Below the pieces are notes generated by a model. The model did not search any database, was not told the DNA's origin, and saw only the letters and a program-made list of their open reading frames with translations. Below are positions 1 through 5,025 of a stretch of 5,025 nucleotides of DNA, one piece after another (position 1 is the first letter of the stretch; each line of letters begins with the position of its first letter). This DNA comes from Planktotalea sp. (GTDB lineage Bacteria; Pseudomonadota; Alphaproteobacteria; Rhodobacterales; Rhodobacteraceae): assembly GCA_024645145.1 (NCBI GenBank), contig JAHEGL010000142.1, positions 1 through 5,025 on the forward strand, given 5' to 3'. The translations under genes and the position numbers were made by a program.

Positions 1-1
1 G

Positions 2-1003
2 GTCCACGTCATTTTTGGCCTAATCTTGGGCCTTGTCTTTGGTATTGCGGCGCAAATCACGAAGTTCTGTTTACGTCGCGCAGTTGCGGGCGACGAGGGT
101 GCAGATATCTCTGCGGCGGCAGTTTGGTTGATGGCACTTGCCGCGGCAATTGGCGGGTTTGCCTTGGCTCAGAACTTTGGCCTTGTTGCACTGGAGGAAC
201 ACCGCTTGCTCGCTTCGTCGGTGCCGGTTGTTGCTATCGTGCTTGGCGGTCTGGCGTTTGGCGTTGGTATGGTGCTGACACGGGGCTGCATGTCGCGTCT
301 GACTGTGTTGTCGGCATCTGGAAACCTTCGCGCACTTACGGTTATTTTGGTTTTCGCGGTTGTGGCCCATGCGACCCTGAAAGGGGTTTTGGCACCCGTG
401 CGCGTTGCACTTGGCTCTGTGCAGCAGGACTTTGGCATCGCGTCGCTCGCTGAGATTGGTGGCATTGCCCCTGTGATCGCTTTGACGTTGGTGTTGGGAG
501 CTGCTGTGCTGGCCCGTCGTTCGCAAACCTCGTCGGTTCAGCTTGCGCTTGGTGCGATCATCGGTTTGGTTGCTGTTGCAGGTTGGGTCGGCACGTCGGT
601 CTTATTGATGGATGAGTTTGACCCGCTTCCGGTCCAATCGGCTGCCTTCACTTTGCCGTGGGCAGACACGTTGTTCTGGATCATCGCGTCCAGTGCGATC
701 CCTGCGGGTTTCGGAACTGGTCTGCTGGGCGGTGTATTTGTCGGTGCTTTCCTAAGCGCTGCGATGCGCAAGGAACTTCAATTGCAAAGCTTTGAAAGCC
801 CAGAGCAAACATTGCGCTATTCGCTCGGCGGCGCTTTGATGGGTGTCGGCGGTGTTCTTGCAGGTGGGTGCACGATTGGTGCCGGTCTCTCTGGAAGTGC
901 AACGCTTAGCATAGCGTCGCTGCTCGCGCTTGGCGCAATCGTTTCAGGTGCTTTGCTCGCGCGTGTCATCTTGCAGCCACGCACGAACGCTTTGACGGCT
1001 TAA
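2..1003 (+). CDS. YeeE/YedE family sulfur-compound permease (TsuA/SoxT-like), 5' end outside window
   Basis: Inner-membrane protein of the YeeE/YedE (sulfur transport, DUF395) family. TsuA members import thiosulfate, and SoxT members accompany sulfur-oxidation genes. The three cysteine motifs of TsuA-type transporters are all present. Counting from the TTG at 26, they are KFC (C15), TRGCMSR (C88) and GGCTIGAGLSG (C282), a spacing very close to C22/C91/C293 of the characterised TsuA. The two halves are related, each with a Gly-rich motif before its Cys, and I see about nine hydrophobic segments. The TTG at 26 is not a convincing start: the frame stays open to the left edge, and the upstream codons (VHVIFGLIL) continue the typical first membrane segment. 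The true start is probably only a few codons outside. The gene ends 6 bp from the convergent MBL gene. Family assignment is firm. Substrate (thiosulfate, sulfide or another sulfur species) is inferred. Confidence 0.88.
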   Translation, partial: VHVIFGLILGLVFGIAAQITKFCLRRAVAGDEGADISAAAVWLMALAAAIGGFALAQNFGLVALEEHRLLASSVPVVAIVLGGLAFGVGMVLTRGCMSRLTVLSASGNLRALTVILVFAVVAHATLKGVLAPVRVALGSVQQDFGIASLAEIGGIAPVIALTLVLGAAVLARRSQTSSVQLALGAIIGLVAVAGWVGTSVLLMDEFDPLPVQSAAFTLPWADTLFWIIASSAIPAGFGTGLLGGVFVGAFLSAAMRKELQLQSFESPEQTLRYSLGGALMGVGGVLAGGCTIGAGLSGSATLSIASLLALGAIVSGALLARVILQPRTNALTA

Positions 1004-1009
1004 ACGGGG

Positions 1010-1957
1010 TTACTCAAACTCCATCTGCTCGTAGACGCGCCCAGCGTTGCGCGTCGCGAGCTCTTCAAACGTTTGAAGTCTGGCATAGGCGCTTTGTTCG
1101 ACATAATACGCCTCTGCCAGATCACCGCCGTCCTCTAGATGCGCGCCAACGACGGTGCGAAGATGGACAAGGTAATCACGAGTATAGCGACGCACTTGCG
1201 CCATGTTGGTCGGATGTCCGTGACCGGGAATAACATAGGTCGCGTTCAACGCTTCAAAACCAGTGTCCCACGTCTCGATCCAATCATACACAATCGTGTC
1301 TTCAAAGATTGGCAGCATACGTTCGTGAAAGGCCATATCGCCCGCAATGACCAAGCTTTGCTCTGGTATCCAGACCTGCGTGTCACCCGGCCCGTGCGAT
1401 GGGCCAAGGTGCATGACTTCAATCGTGAAATCGCCCATCGTAATTGTGCGCGGTTCATCAAACATTTCGGTCGGTAGGGCAACAAAGGTGCCTTCTGCCT
1501 TGTCACGATTATAGCGTTTCATGTTGGCAAGGATGCTGCTGCCACGCTCTTCGAATTCATGCGCGGCATCCACATGGGCAAGAATTGGCACGCCGAGTTC
1601 GGACCAATAGGAATTGCCCAACATGGCATGACCTTGGCCATTTTCATCGATCACTAGTTTAACAGGCTGATCGGTGATCGCTTTGATTTCATCATGGAGC
1701 GCTTTGGCAAGGATATAGGCCGCGCCACCATTGATGACGATGACACCATCACCCGTCACGATGAAGCTCAGGTTGTTGTTGTGGCCTGAGTTTTCATAGG
1801 TCGGCGGGGCCGTTGCGCCAATTGCAGACCACACGTGCGGAATGACTTCCACGGGTTTGGAATAAAGCGCAGAGGCCGGATATTGATCCGTGATATTTTC
1901 ATCCGCGAGAACGGGCGCGGCAAGAAGGGCGGTAAGGCAACACACAACTCTAAACAT
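1010..1957 (-). CDS. Exported MBL-fold protein with degenerate metal site (second gene of MBL pair)
   Basis: Metallo-beta-lactamase-fold protein of the SoxH/GloB-like group, 315 aa, likely periplasmic. Residues 1-18 form a Sec signal peptide (hydrophobic core, cleavage after APVLA). The fold is clear, but the HxHxDH motif expected near residues 106-111 reads N-G-Q-G-H-A within 'VIDENGQGHAMLGN'. The first two His, the Asp and the final His of the motif are therefore all replaced. The later ligand positions are kept: H188 (GPSHGPGDT), D207 (AGDMAF) and H246 (PGHGHP). The usual Asp-rich turn before the motif is also altered (INGGAA). A normal dinuclear zinc hydrolase site therefore looks unlikely, and the protein may bind one metal, act on a different substrate or be structural. 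I chose ATG at 1957 over GTG at 1960 because GGAG lies 8 nt ahead of it. The start overlaps the upstream stop, which suggests translational coupling. Substrate unknown. Confidence 0.85.
   Translation of the reverse strand: MFRVVCCLTALLAAPVLADENITDQYPASALYSKPVEVIPHVWSAIGATAPPTYENSGHNNNLSFIVTGDGVIVINGGAAYILAKALHDEIKAITDQPVKLVIDENGQGHAMLGNSYWSELGVPILAHVDAAHEFEERGSSILANMKRYNRDKAEGTFVALPTEMFDEPRTITMGDFTIEVMHLGPSHGPGDTQVWIPEQSLVIAGDMAFHERMLPIFEDTIVYDWIETWDTGFEALNATYVIPGHGHPTNMAQVRRYTRDYLVHLRTVVGAHLEDGGDLAEAYYVEQSAYARLQTFEELATRNAGRVYEQMEFE
1034..1078. repeat. Two adjacent dyads at the 3' end of the second MBL gene
   Basis: GACGCGC (1034-1040) and GCGCGTC (1049-1055) form a perfect 7-bp stem around an 8-nt loop. 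Eight bases on, 1063-1078 is a perfect 16-bp palindrome (CTTCAAAC/GTTTGAAG). Both lie in the last codons of the MBL gene and 31-75 bp beyond the stop of the convergent permease gene. They could fold in permease transcripts reading into this region, but no T-run follows, so no terminator is called. Confidence 0.45.
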
Positions 1958-2871
1958 CACAACGTCTCCGAGATGAATGTGTAAGCGTCGGATGTTTTCT
2001 CTGCTCGGCCAATTCCACCATTAGGCAGGTGAAACCCGATGACGTCCATTTGTTCGGTGTTCATACGATCAAGCAACATAGTGCGGGTCTTGATCGCGAG
2101 GTCTGCATCCTGATCGGAGCCGCTGCGCCATTCCGGTTTGCGAAACGCGACGTGATGATTGCCAATTGCATCGCCTAAAACCATAGCGGCGTTGCTGCCA
2201 TTTCTTACCTCGAAGGACATGTGTCCGGGCGTATGACCAGGCGTGGACATCGCAGCTATGCCTGGCAATACCTCTTGCCCGTCATCAAACAATGTGACCG
2301 CATCTTCGATCATTTCCATGCGCCGTTTCGCACCCACCGCAAATGCAGCGCGTGCATCGCCGATGGTGTTCACGGTCTCAGGGTTCCACCAATAATCCCA
2401 TTCTGCGCGACCTATCATATATTCTGCTTCGTAAAACAAAGGCTCATCGAAATCATCGAGAAGGCCCCAAATATGATCTGGGTGGGCATGTGTGAATAGC
2501 ACATGTGTGATGTCTTCGGGTGCGACACCGATCGCATTAAGGCTATCAACGACGCTGCCTGCGCTCGGCATGAAGTCTGGGCCAGATCCAACGTCGAATA
2601 GCACTGTGTTCGTTCCGTCCTGATAAAGGGCGAGATTGCATTCTGGGGTAAAGCGTTCGCTTGAGAGGCCGAATTCTTCGATCAATGGTGCAAGTTGATC
2701 CTGTGGCATCGTCTCAAAAATGAAATTCCCCGGCAAGACAAGATTACCATCGCTCACGGTGGTCAATGTCGCGGAGCCAAGCGACAGTTTGGCCTTGGCG
2801 AGGGTAGGGAGTGCGTTGAGCACAGGCAAGGCGGCTGCGCCCTGAATGAAGGTGCGACGGGTAAATGACAT
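1957..2871 (-). CDS. Tat-exported MBL-fold metallohydrolase (first gene of MBL pair)
   Basis: Zinc-dependent MBL-fold hydrolase, 304 aa, of the broad GloB/SoxH/lactonase-like group. The N-terminus is a twin-arginine signal (TRRTFIQG, R5-R6) followed by an Ala/Leu-rich core to about residue 27 (LAKA|K), so it should be exported folded, probably with metal already bound. The full metal site is visible: HAHPDH (H128, H130, D132, H133), H213 in 'PGHTPGHMSF', D234 in 'LGDAIGNHH' and a final His at H281 in 'GFHLPNGGIG'. ATG at 2871 is supported by GGGAG 6 nt upstream and by the Tat motif starting at once. It heads a two-gene operon with the degenerate MBL protein. Family and export are solid. The substrate is not readable: lactone, thioester or sulfur-linked chemistry are all possible, and the nearby YeeE/YedE permease hints at a sulfur compound. 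Confidence 0.9.
   Translation of the reverse strand: MSFTRRTFIQGAAALPVLNALPTLAKAKLSLGSATLTTVSDGNLVLPGNFIFETMPQDQLAPLIEEFGLSSERFTPECNLALYQDGTNTVLFDVGSGPDFMPSAGSVVDSLNAIGVAPEDITHVLFTHAHPDHIWGLLDDFDEPLFYEAEYMIGRAEWDYWWNPETVNTIGDARAAFAVGAKRRMEMIEDAVTLFDDGQEVLPGIAAMSTPGHTPGHMSFEVRNGSNAAMVLGDAIGNHHVAFRKPEWRSGSDQDADLAIKTRTMLLDRMNTEQMDVIGFHLPNGGIGRAEKTSDAYTFISETL
1966..1969 (-). promoter_or_regulatory. Ribosome binding site of the second MBL gene
   Basis: GGAG on the minus strand, inside the last codons of the upstream MBL gene. It is 8 nt from ATG (1957) and 5 nt from GTG (1960). The spacing favours ATG. With the TGA stop sharing a base with ATG, it fits re-initiation by ribosomes finishing the first gene. 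Confidence 0.6.
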
Positions 2872-2877
2872 GACTGG

Positions 2878-2882
2878 CTCCC
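2878..2882 (-). promoter_or_regulatory. Ribosome binding site of the Tat-MBL gene
   Basis: GGGAG on the minus strand with a 6-nt spacer to the ATG at 2871. This is a good Shine-Dalgarno match and it settles the start. Confidence 0.7.
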
Positions 2883-2887
2883 AATAA

Positions 2888-2903
2888 ATTCTATTACTTG
2901 AAT
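2888..2903. promoter_or_regulatory. ATTC-N8-GAAT inverted repeat, candidate operator of the MBL operon (SqrR/BigR type)
   Basis: The sequence reads ATTC, eight bases, GAAT, a dyad centred about 24 bp upstream of the Tat-MBL start codon. From memory, ATTC-N8-GAAT is the core recognised by ArsR-family sulfide/persulfide-responsive repressors (SqrR, BigR) in alphaproteobacteria. It lies between any promoter of the MBL operon and its ribosome binding site, where a repressor would block transcription. A minus-strand TAGAAT (2893-2888) overlaps the left arm and resembles a -10 box. However, it would start transcription inside the ribosome binding site and has no good -35, so I do not call a promoter there. 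Regulator identity is inferred. Confidence 0.45.
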
Positions 2904-3001
2904 GTGAGGGATAAGCCTGTGCAAAGCAAGGCTGGAATTGGTGTGAGCGAAGGTTCCTTTTAGACGATGGCGCTTGGCTGCAAAGAAACGCGCGAATCTG
3001 C

Positions 3002-3030
3002 TTGCCACCAATGCGATCCAGCCATAGTAA
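3002..3030 (+). promoter_or_regulatory. Possible sigma-70-type promoter of tig
   Basis: TTGCCA at 3002-3007 matches the -35 consensus at 5 of 6 positions. With a 17-bp spacer the -10 would be TAGTAA (3025-3030), which is weak. An overlapping CATAGT (3023-3028) matches 4 of 6 but has only a 15-bp spacer. Transcription would begin near 3037, giving a leader of about 54 nt that contains the hairpin at 3047-3066. Tentative. Confidence 0.3.
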
Positions 3031-3046
3031 GTCCCAGATTTTGACC

Positions 3047-3066
3047 GCCGCAGACGCCTCTGCGGC
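3047..3066 (+). promoter_or_regulatory. Perfect hairpin in the tig leader
   Basis: GCCGCAGA and TCTGCGGC form a perfect 8-bp, GC-rich stem around the 4-nt loop CGCC. It ends 24 nt before the trigger factor start and 14 nt before its ribosome binding site. No T-run follows on either strand, so it is not an intrinsic terminator. It could stabilise the 5' end of the mRNA or modulate tig translation, or be a protein-binding dyad. The structure is certain; the role is unknown. Confidence 0.5.
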
Positions 3067-3080
3067 CCCTACGACATGGA

Positions 3081-3086
3081 TAAGGA
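3081..3086 (+). promoter_or_regulatory. Ribosome binding site that fixes the tig start
   Basis: TAAGGA, complementary to the 16S 3' end, lies 4 nt before the ATG at 3091. The earlier in-frame ATG at 3076 has no purine-rich site ahead of it, and this ribosome binding site would lie inside that longer reading frame. Confidence 0.6.
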
Positions 3087-3090
3087 CGAC

Positions 3091-4431
3091 ATGCAGGTCA
3101 CCGAAACGCTTAATGAAGGCCTAAAGCGGGGCTACTCCATCACGATCGCAGCTGCAGAGCTAGACGCAAAAGTTAACGAAAAGCTTGAAGAAGCACGCCC
3201 AGAAGTCGAAATGAAAGGCTTCCGTAAGGGTAAAGTGCCAATGCCATTGCTGAAAAAGCAGTTTGGCCAGCGCATTCTTGGCGAAGCGATGCAAGAAGCT
3301 GTCGACGGCGCGATGTCCGAGCACTTTGAGACATCTGGTGATCGTCCAGCGCTTCAGCCTGAGGTCACTATGGTTGACGGCGAGACGTGGAAAGAGGGCG
3401 ACGATGTTAACGTCACAATGTCCTACGAAGCGCTTCCAGAGATCCCTGAAGTTGACCTGAGCAAGATCGAGCTGGAGCGTTTGGTCGCAAAAGCTGACGA
3501 CGCATCTGTTGACGAAGCTTTGGCAAACCTCGCAGAGACAGCGCAAGACTTCAACGATCGCAAGAAAGGTTCTAAAGCCAAAGACGGCGATCAGGTCACG
3601 ATGGACTTCTTGGGCAAGGTTGACGGCGAAGCGTTCGAAGGCGGTGCCGGCGAAGATTTCCCACTCGTATTGGGGTCCAACCAGTTCATCCCGGGCTTTG
3701 AAGAGCAGCTTGTTGGTGTGAAAGCGGACGAAGTGAAGGACGTCATAGTTACGTTCCCTGACCCGTACCAAGCCGAGCATCTCGCTGGCAAAGAAGCGGT
3801 TTTCACTTGTACAATCAAAGCAGTGAAAGAGCCTGTTGCAGCTGAAGTGAACGACGAACTGGCGACAAATTTTGGCGCAGAAGATTTGAACGCTTTGAAA
3901 GAGCAGATCAAAGAGCGTCTTGAAGCGGAATATGTCGGTGCAGCACGTGCTGTCATGAAGCGCAGCCTGCTCGACAAGCTCGATGATGTTGTCTCCTTCG
4001 ATTTGCCGCCGTCTTTGGTGACAGCAGAAGCGGATCAGATCGCACATCAGTTGTTCCATGAAGAAAACAAAGACATGGATCCGAACGATCACAGCCACGA
4101 CAAGATCGAGCCAACAGATGAGCACAACTCATTGGCTGAGCGTCGTGTACGTTTAGGGCTTTTGTTGGCTGAATTGGGTCAAAAGGCTGAGGTGCAAGTC
4201 ACTGACGCTGAGATGACGCAAGCGATGATGAACCAAGCACGTCAGTATCCTGGTCAAGAGCGTGAATTCTTTGAATTCGTTCAGCAAAACCAGCAGATGC
4301 AGCAGCAAATGCGCGCACCTTTGTTTGAAGACAAAGTTGTGGATTACATTGTTGAGTTGGCGCAAGTCACTGAAAAAGAGATCAGCAAAGACGATCTTCA
4401 AAAAGCCGTTGAGGCGCTTGAAGAAGAGTAA
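3091..4431 (+). CDS. tig: Trigger factor, ribosome-associated chaperone and peptidyl-prolyl isomerase
   Basis: Cytoplasmic chaperone that docks at the ribosome exit tunnel (protein L23), shields nascent chains and catalyses prolyl isomerisation. The protein is 446 aa from the ATG at 3091. The N-terminal ribosome-binding domain carries the signature GFRKGKVP at residues 43-50, the same numbering as in E. coli trigger factor. That register, plus TAAGGA upstream, is why I prefer 3091 over the ATG at 3076 (which would add MDKDD). An FKBP-type domain spans roughly 155-245 ([16 protein letters not shown], then [14 protein letters not shown]). The C-terminal substrate-cradling helices run from about 250 to the end and include a Gln-rich stretch ([10 protein letters not shown]). 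An acidic/His-rich segment at about 326-347 looks like a lineage-typical insertion. All domains are intact and the gene is single, with its own terminator downstream. Confidence 0.97.
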   Translation: MQVTETLNEGLKRGYSITIAAAELDAKVNEKLEEARPEVEMKGFRKGKVPMPLLKKQFGQRILGEAMQEAVDGAMSEHFETSGDRPALQPEVTMVDGETWKEGDDVNVTMSYEALPEIPEVDLSKIELERLVAKADDASVDEALANLAETAQDFNDRKKGSKAKDGDQVTMDFLGKVDGEAFEGGAGEDFPLVLGSNQFIPGFEEQLVGVKADEVKDVIVTFPDPYQAEHLAGKEAVFTCTIKAVKEPVAAEVNDELATNFGAEDLNALKEQIKERLEAEYVGAARAVMKRSLLDKLDDVVSFDLPPSLVTAEADQIAHQLFHEENKDMDPNDHSHDKIEPTDEHNSLAERRVRLGLLLAELGQKAEVQVTDAEMTQAMMNQARQYPGQEREFFEFVQQNQQMQQQMRAPLFEDKVVDYIVELAQVTEKEISKDDLQKAVEALEEE

Positions 4432-4453
4432 GCTTTACTCCTTCTACCAAATT

Positions 4454-4484
4454 AAAAACCCCGCTTGTTTCAGGCGGGTTTTTT
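4454..4484. terminator. Rho-independent terminator after tig, probably bidirectional
   Basis: The 5' arm AAAAACCC, a bulged C, then GCTTG pairs with CAGGC GGG TTTTT across a TTT loop. This gives about 13 pairs with one bulge and one G-T wobble. A run of six T at 4479-4484 completes a + strand terminator 22 nt beyond the tig stop. The A-run at 4454-4458 supplies a T-run on the other strand, so it can also end transcription of the convergent lipoprotein gene, whose stop is 6 bp away. Confidence 0.85.
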
Positions 4485-4489
4485 ATGGG

Positions 4490-5025
4490 CTATTCACAAA
4501 GTGGGGTAAGGTCGGCGATTTCTTCCAAGCTTGCGCGTTCAGTTATGTCCTGGTCTTCGAACAGTGGGACGTACTCGTCAATTTCGATTGTTTTTATGAA
4601 CGCACTTACGAGGATTTCTGACGGCACGGCGTCATCAAGGCGACACTCCTTTGTGTTGACCGAGATCGATCCACCGCGCTTTTCCGCCTTAGCGAGCACA
4701 GCTTTGCGTTGATAAATTCGAAAGCGTTCCAAGTCTTTGTTTGCGATTTTATAGCCATAAAGCGGTGCACCTGCGCGACGCACCCATGATGGTAGGTCAG
4801 GGTTGGTTTGTCGCTCAATATTGAAGCGCACAGTTTCAGCGGGTTCACTTTGTGTGGCTTTCAACGTGCCGATTAAAGCGATGCCGTGAGGGCTTGGCCG
4901 AAAGCCACGCGGGATACGCACAGCGAGGCGAATATCTTCTGGCGCGGTGGTCATAGGATCCACATTTCGAAGAGCCCACTTGGTGCGTACAGGTGTAACG
5001 TCGCAGGCGGCCAAGCCACCTGCGA
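4490..5025 (-). CDS. Lipoprotein of unknown function, N-terminus outside window
   Basis: I do not recognise the family. The frame is open to the right window edge, and its first visible residues read A-G-G-L-A-A-C-D, a good lipobox (LAAC) at the end of a signal peptide. The TTG at 5014 that could be taken as a start is the lipobox Leu, so the real start lies outside. Signal peptidase II would cleave before the Cys encoded at 5003-5005, leaving a 171-residue mature lipoprotein. Asp follows the Cys, which in E. coli favours retention in the inner membrane; whether that rule holds here is uncertain. The mature part is mixed alpha/beta with no membrane segment, two further Cys (mature positions 121 and 170) and an acidic C-terminal third. 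It ends convergently to tig and shares its terminator. Lipoprotein nature is likely; function unknown. Confidence 0.75.
   Translation of the reverse strand, partial: AGGLAACDVTPVRTKWALRNVDPMTTAPEDIRLAVRIPRGFRPSPHGIALIGTLKATQSEPAETVRFNIERQTNPDLPSWVRRAGAPLYGYKIANKDLERFRIYQRKAVLAKAEKRGGSISVNTKECRLDDAVPSEILVSAFIKTIEIDEYVPLFEDQDITERASLEEIADLTPLCE

Noticed and set aside
71..526. Minus-strand reading frame opposite the permease gene
   Set aside because: Its composition (Gln, His, Arg, Asn-rich) is typical of an antisense shadow, and it lies entirely within the permease coding sequence.
2888..2893. TAGAAT on the minus strand as a -10 box of the MBL operon
   Set aside because: It matches the consensus well, but no -35-like sequence lies 16-18 bp upstream, and transcription would start within the ribosome binding site.
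2914..2933. AGCCT/AGGCT inverted repeat in the divergent promoter region
   Set aside because: The stem is only 5 bp around a 10-nt loop, too weak and too likely by chance to call.
2763..3011. Short minus-strand frame spanning the start of the Tat-MBL gene and the intergenic region
   Set aside because: It overlaps the well-supported Tat signal-peptide region in another frame and shows no family features or plausible start signal.
2872..3090. Possible tRNA or small RNA gene between the MBL operon and tig
   Set aside because: I looked for a T-loop motif and cloverleaf pairing and found none. The only strong structure is the tig leader hairpin.
3160..4125. Long minus-strand reading frame (321 codons) opposite tig
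   Set aside because: It is antisense to a clearly conserved trigger factor, is rich in Cys, Phe and His with no recognisable domain, and has no sensible ribosome binding site. It is a shadow of the codon bias of tig.
4263..4277. Direct repeat GAATTC...GAATTC in tig
   Set aside because: It encodes E-F-F-E-F in frame and reflects ordinary codon repetition, not a mobile or regulatory element.

Overview
The window looks like chromosome of a marine alphaproteobacterium, most likely Rhodobacteraceae (Roseobacter group) of moderate GC content. The best pointer is the trigger factor, whose N-terminus, acidic/His-rich C-terminal segment and '[15 protein letters not shown]' region resemble roseobacter homologues. 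This placement comes from recognising protein families, not from a search.

Layout: (1) at the left edge, on the + strand, the 3' part of a YeeE/YedE (TsuA/SoxT-like) sulfur-compound permease whose true start lies before the window. (2) Convergent with it, only 6 bp away, a two-gene minus-strand operon of exported metallo-beta-lactamase-fold proteins. The first-transcribed gene (2871 to 1957) has a Tat signal and a complete zinc site. The second (from 1957) has a Sec signal and has lost the HxHxDH metal motif. The two overlap at the stop/start. (3) A 219-bp divergent promoter region (2872-3090). It carries an ATTC-N8-GAAT inverted repeat just ahead of the MBL operon, which matches my recollection of the operator of persulfide-sensing SqrR/BigR repressors, and a perfect 8-bp hairpin in the leader of the next gene. 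(4) The + strand trigger factor gene tig, closed by a strong hairpin terminator that appears usable from both strands. (5) At the right edge, a minus-strand gene for a lipoprotein of unknown function, cut by the window end inside its signal peptide but with its lipobox visible.

The first three genes make a plausible small sulfur-handling module: an inner-membrane importer of a reduced sulfur compound, two periplasmic SoxH-like MBL proteins, and a candidate sulfide/persulfide-responsive operator. This is inference from family and context. The trigger factor and lipoprotein genes look like ordinary core-genome neighbours. I saw no tRNA, rRNA, insertion sequence or CRISPR array, and there is no gene-free stretch longer than 219 bp.
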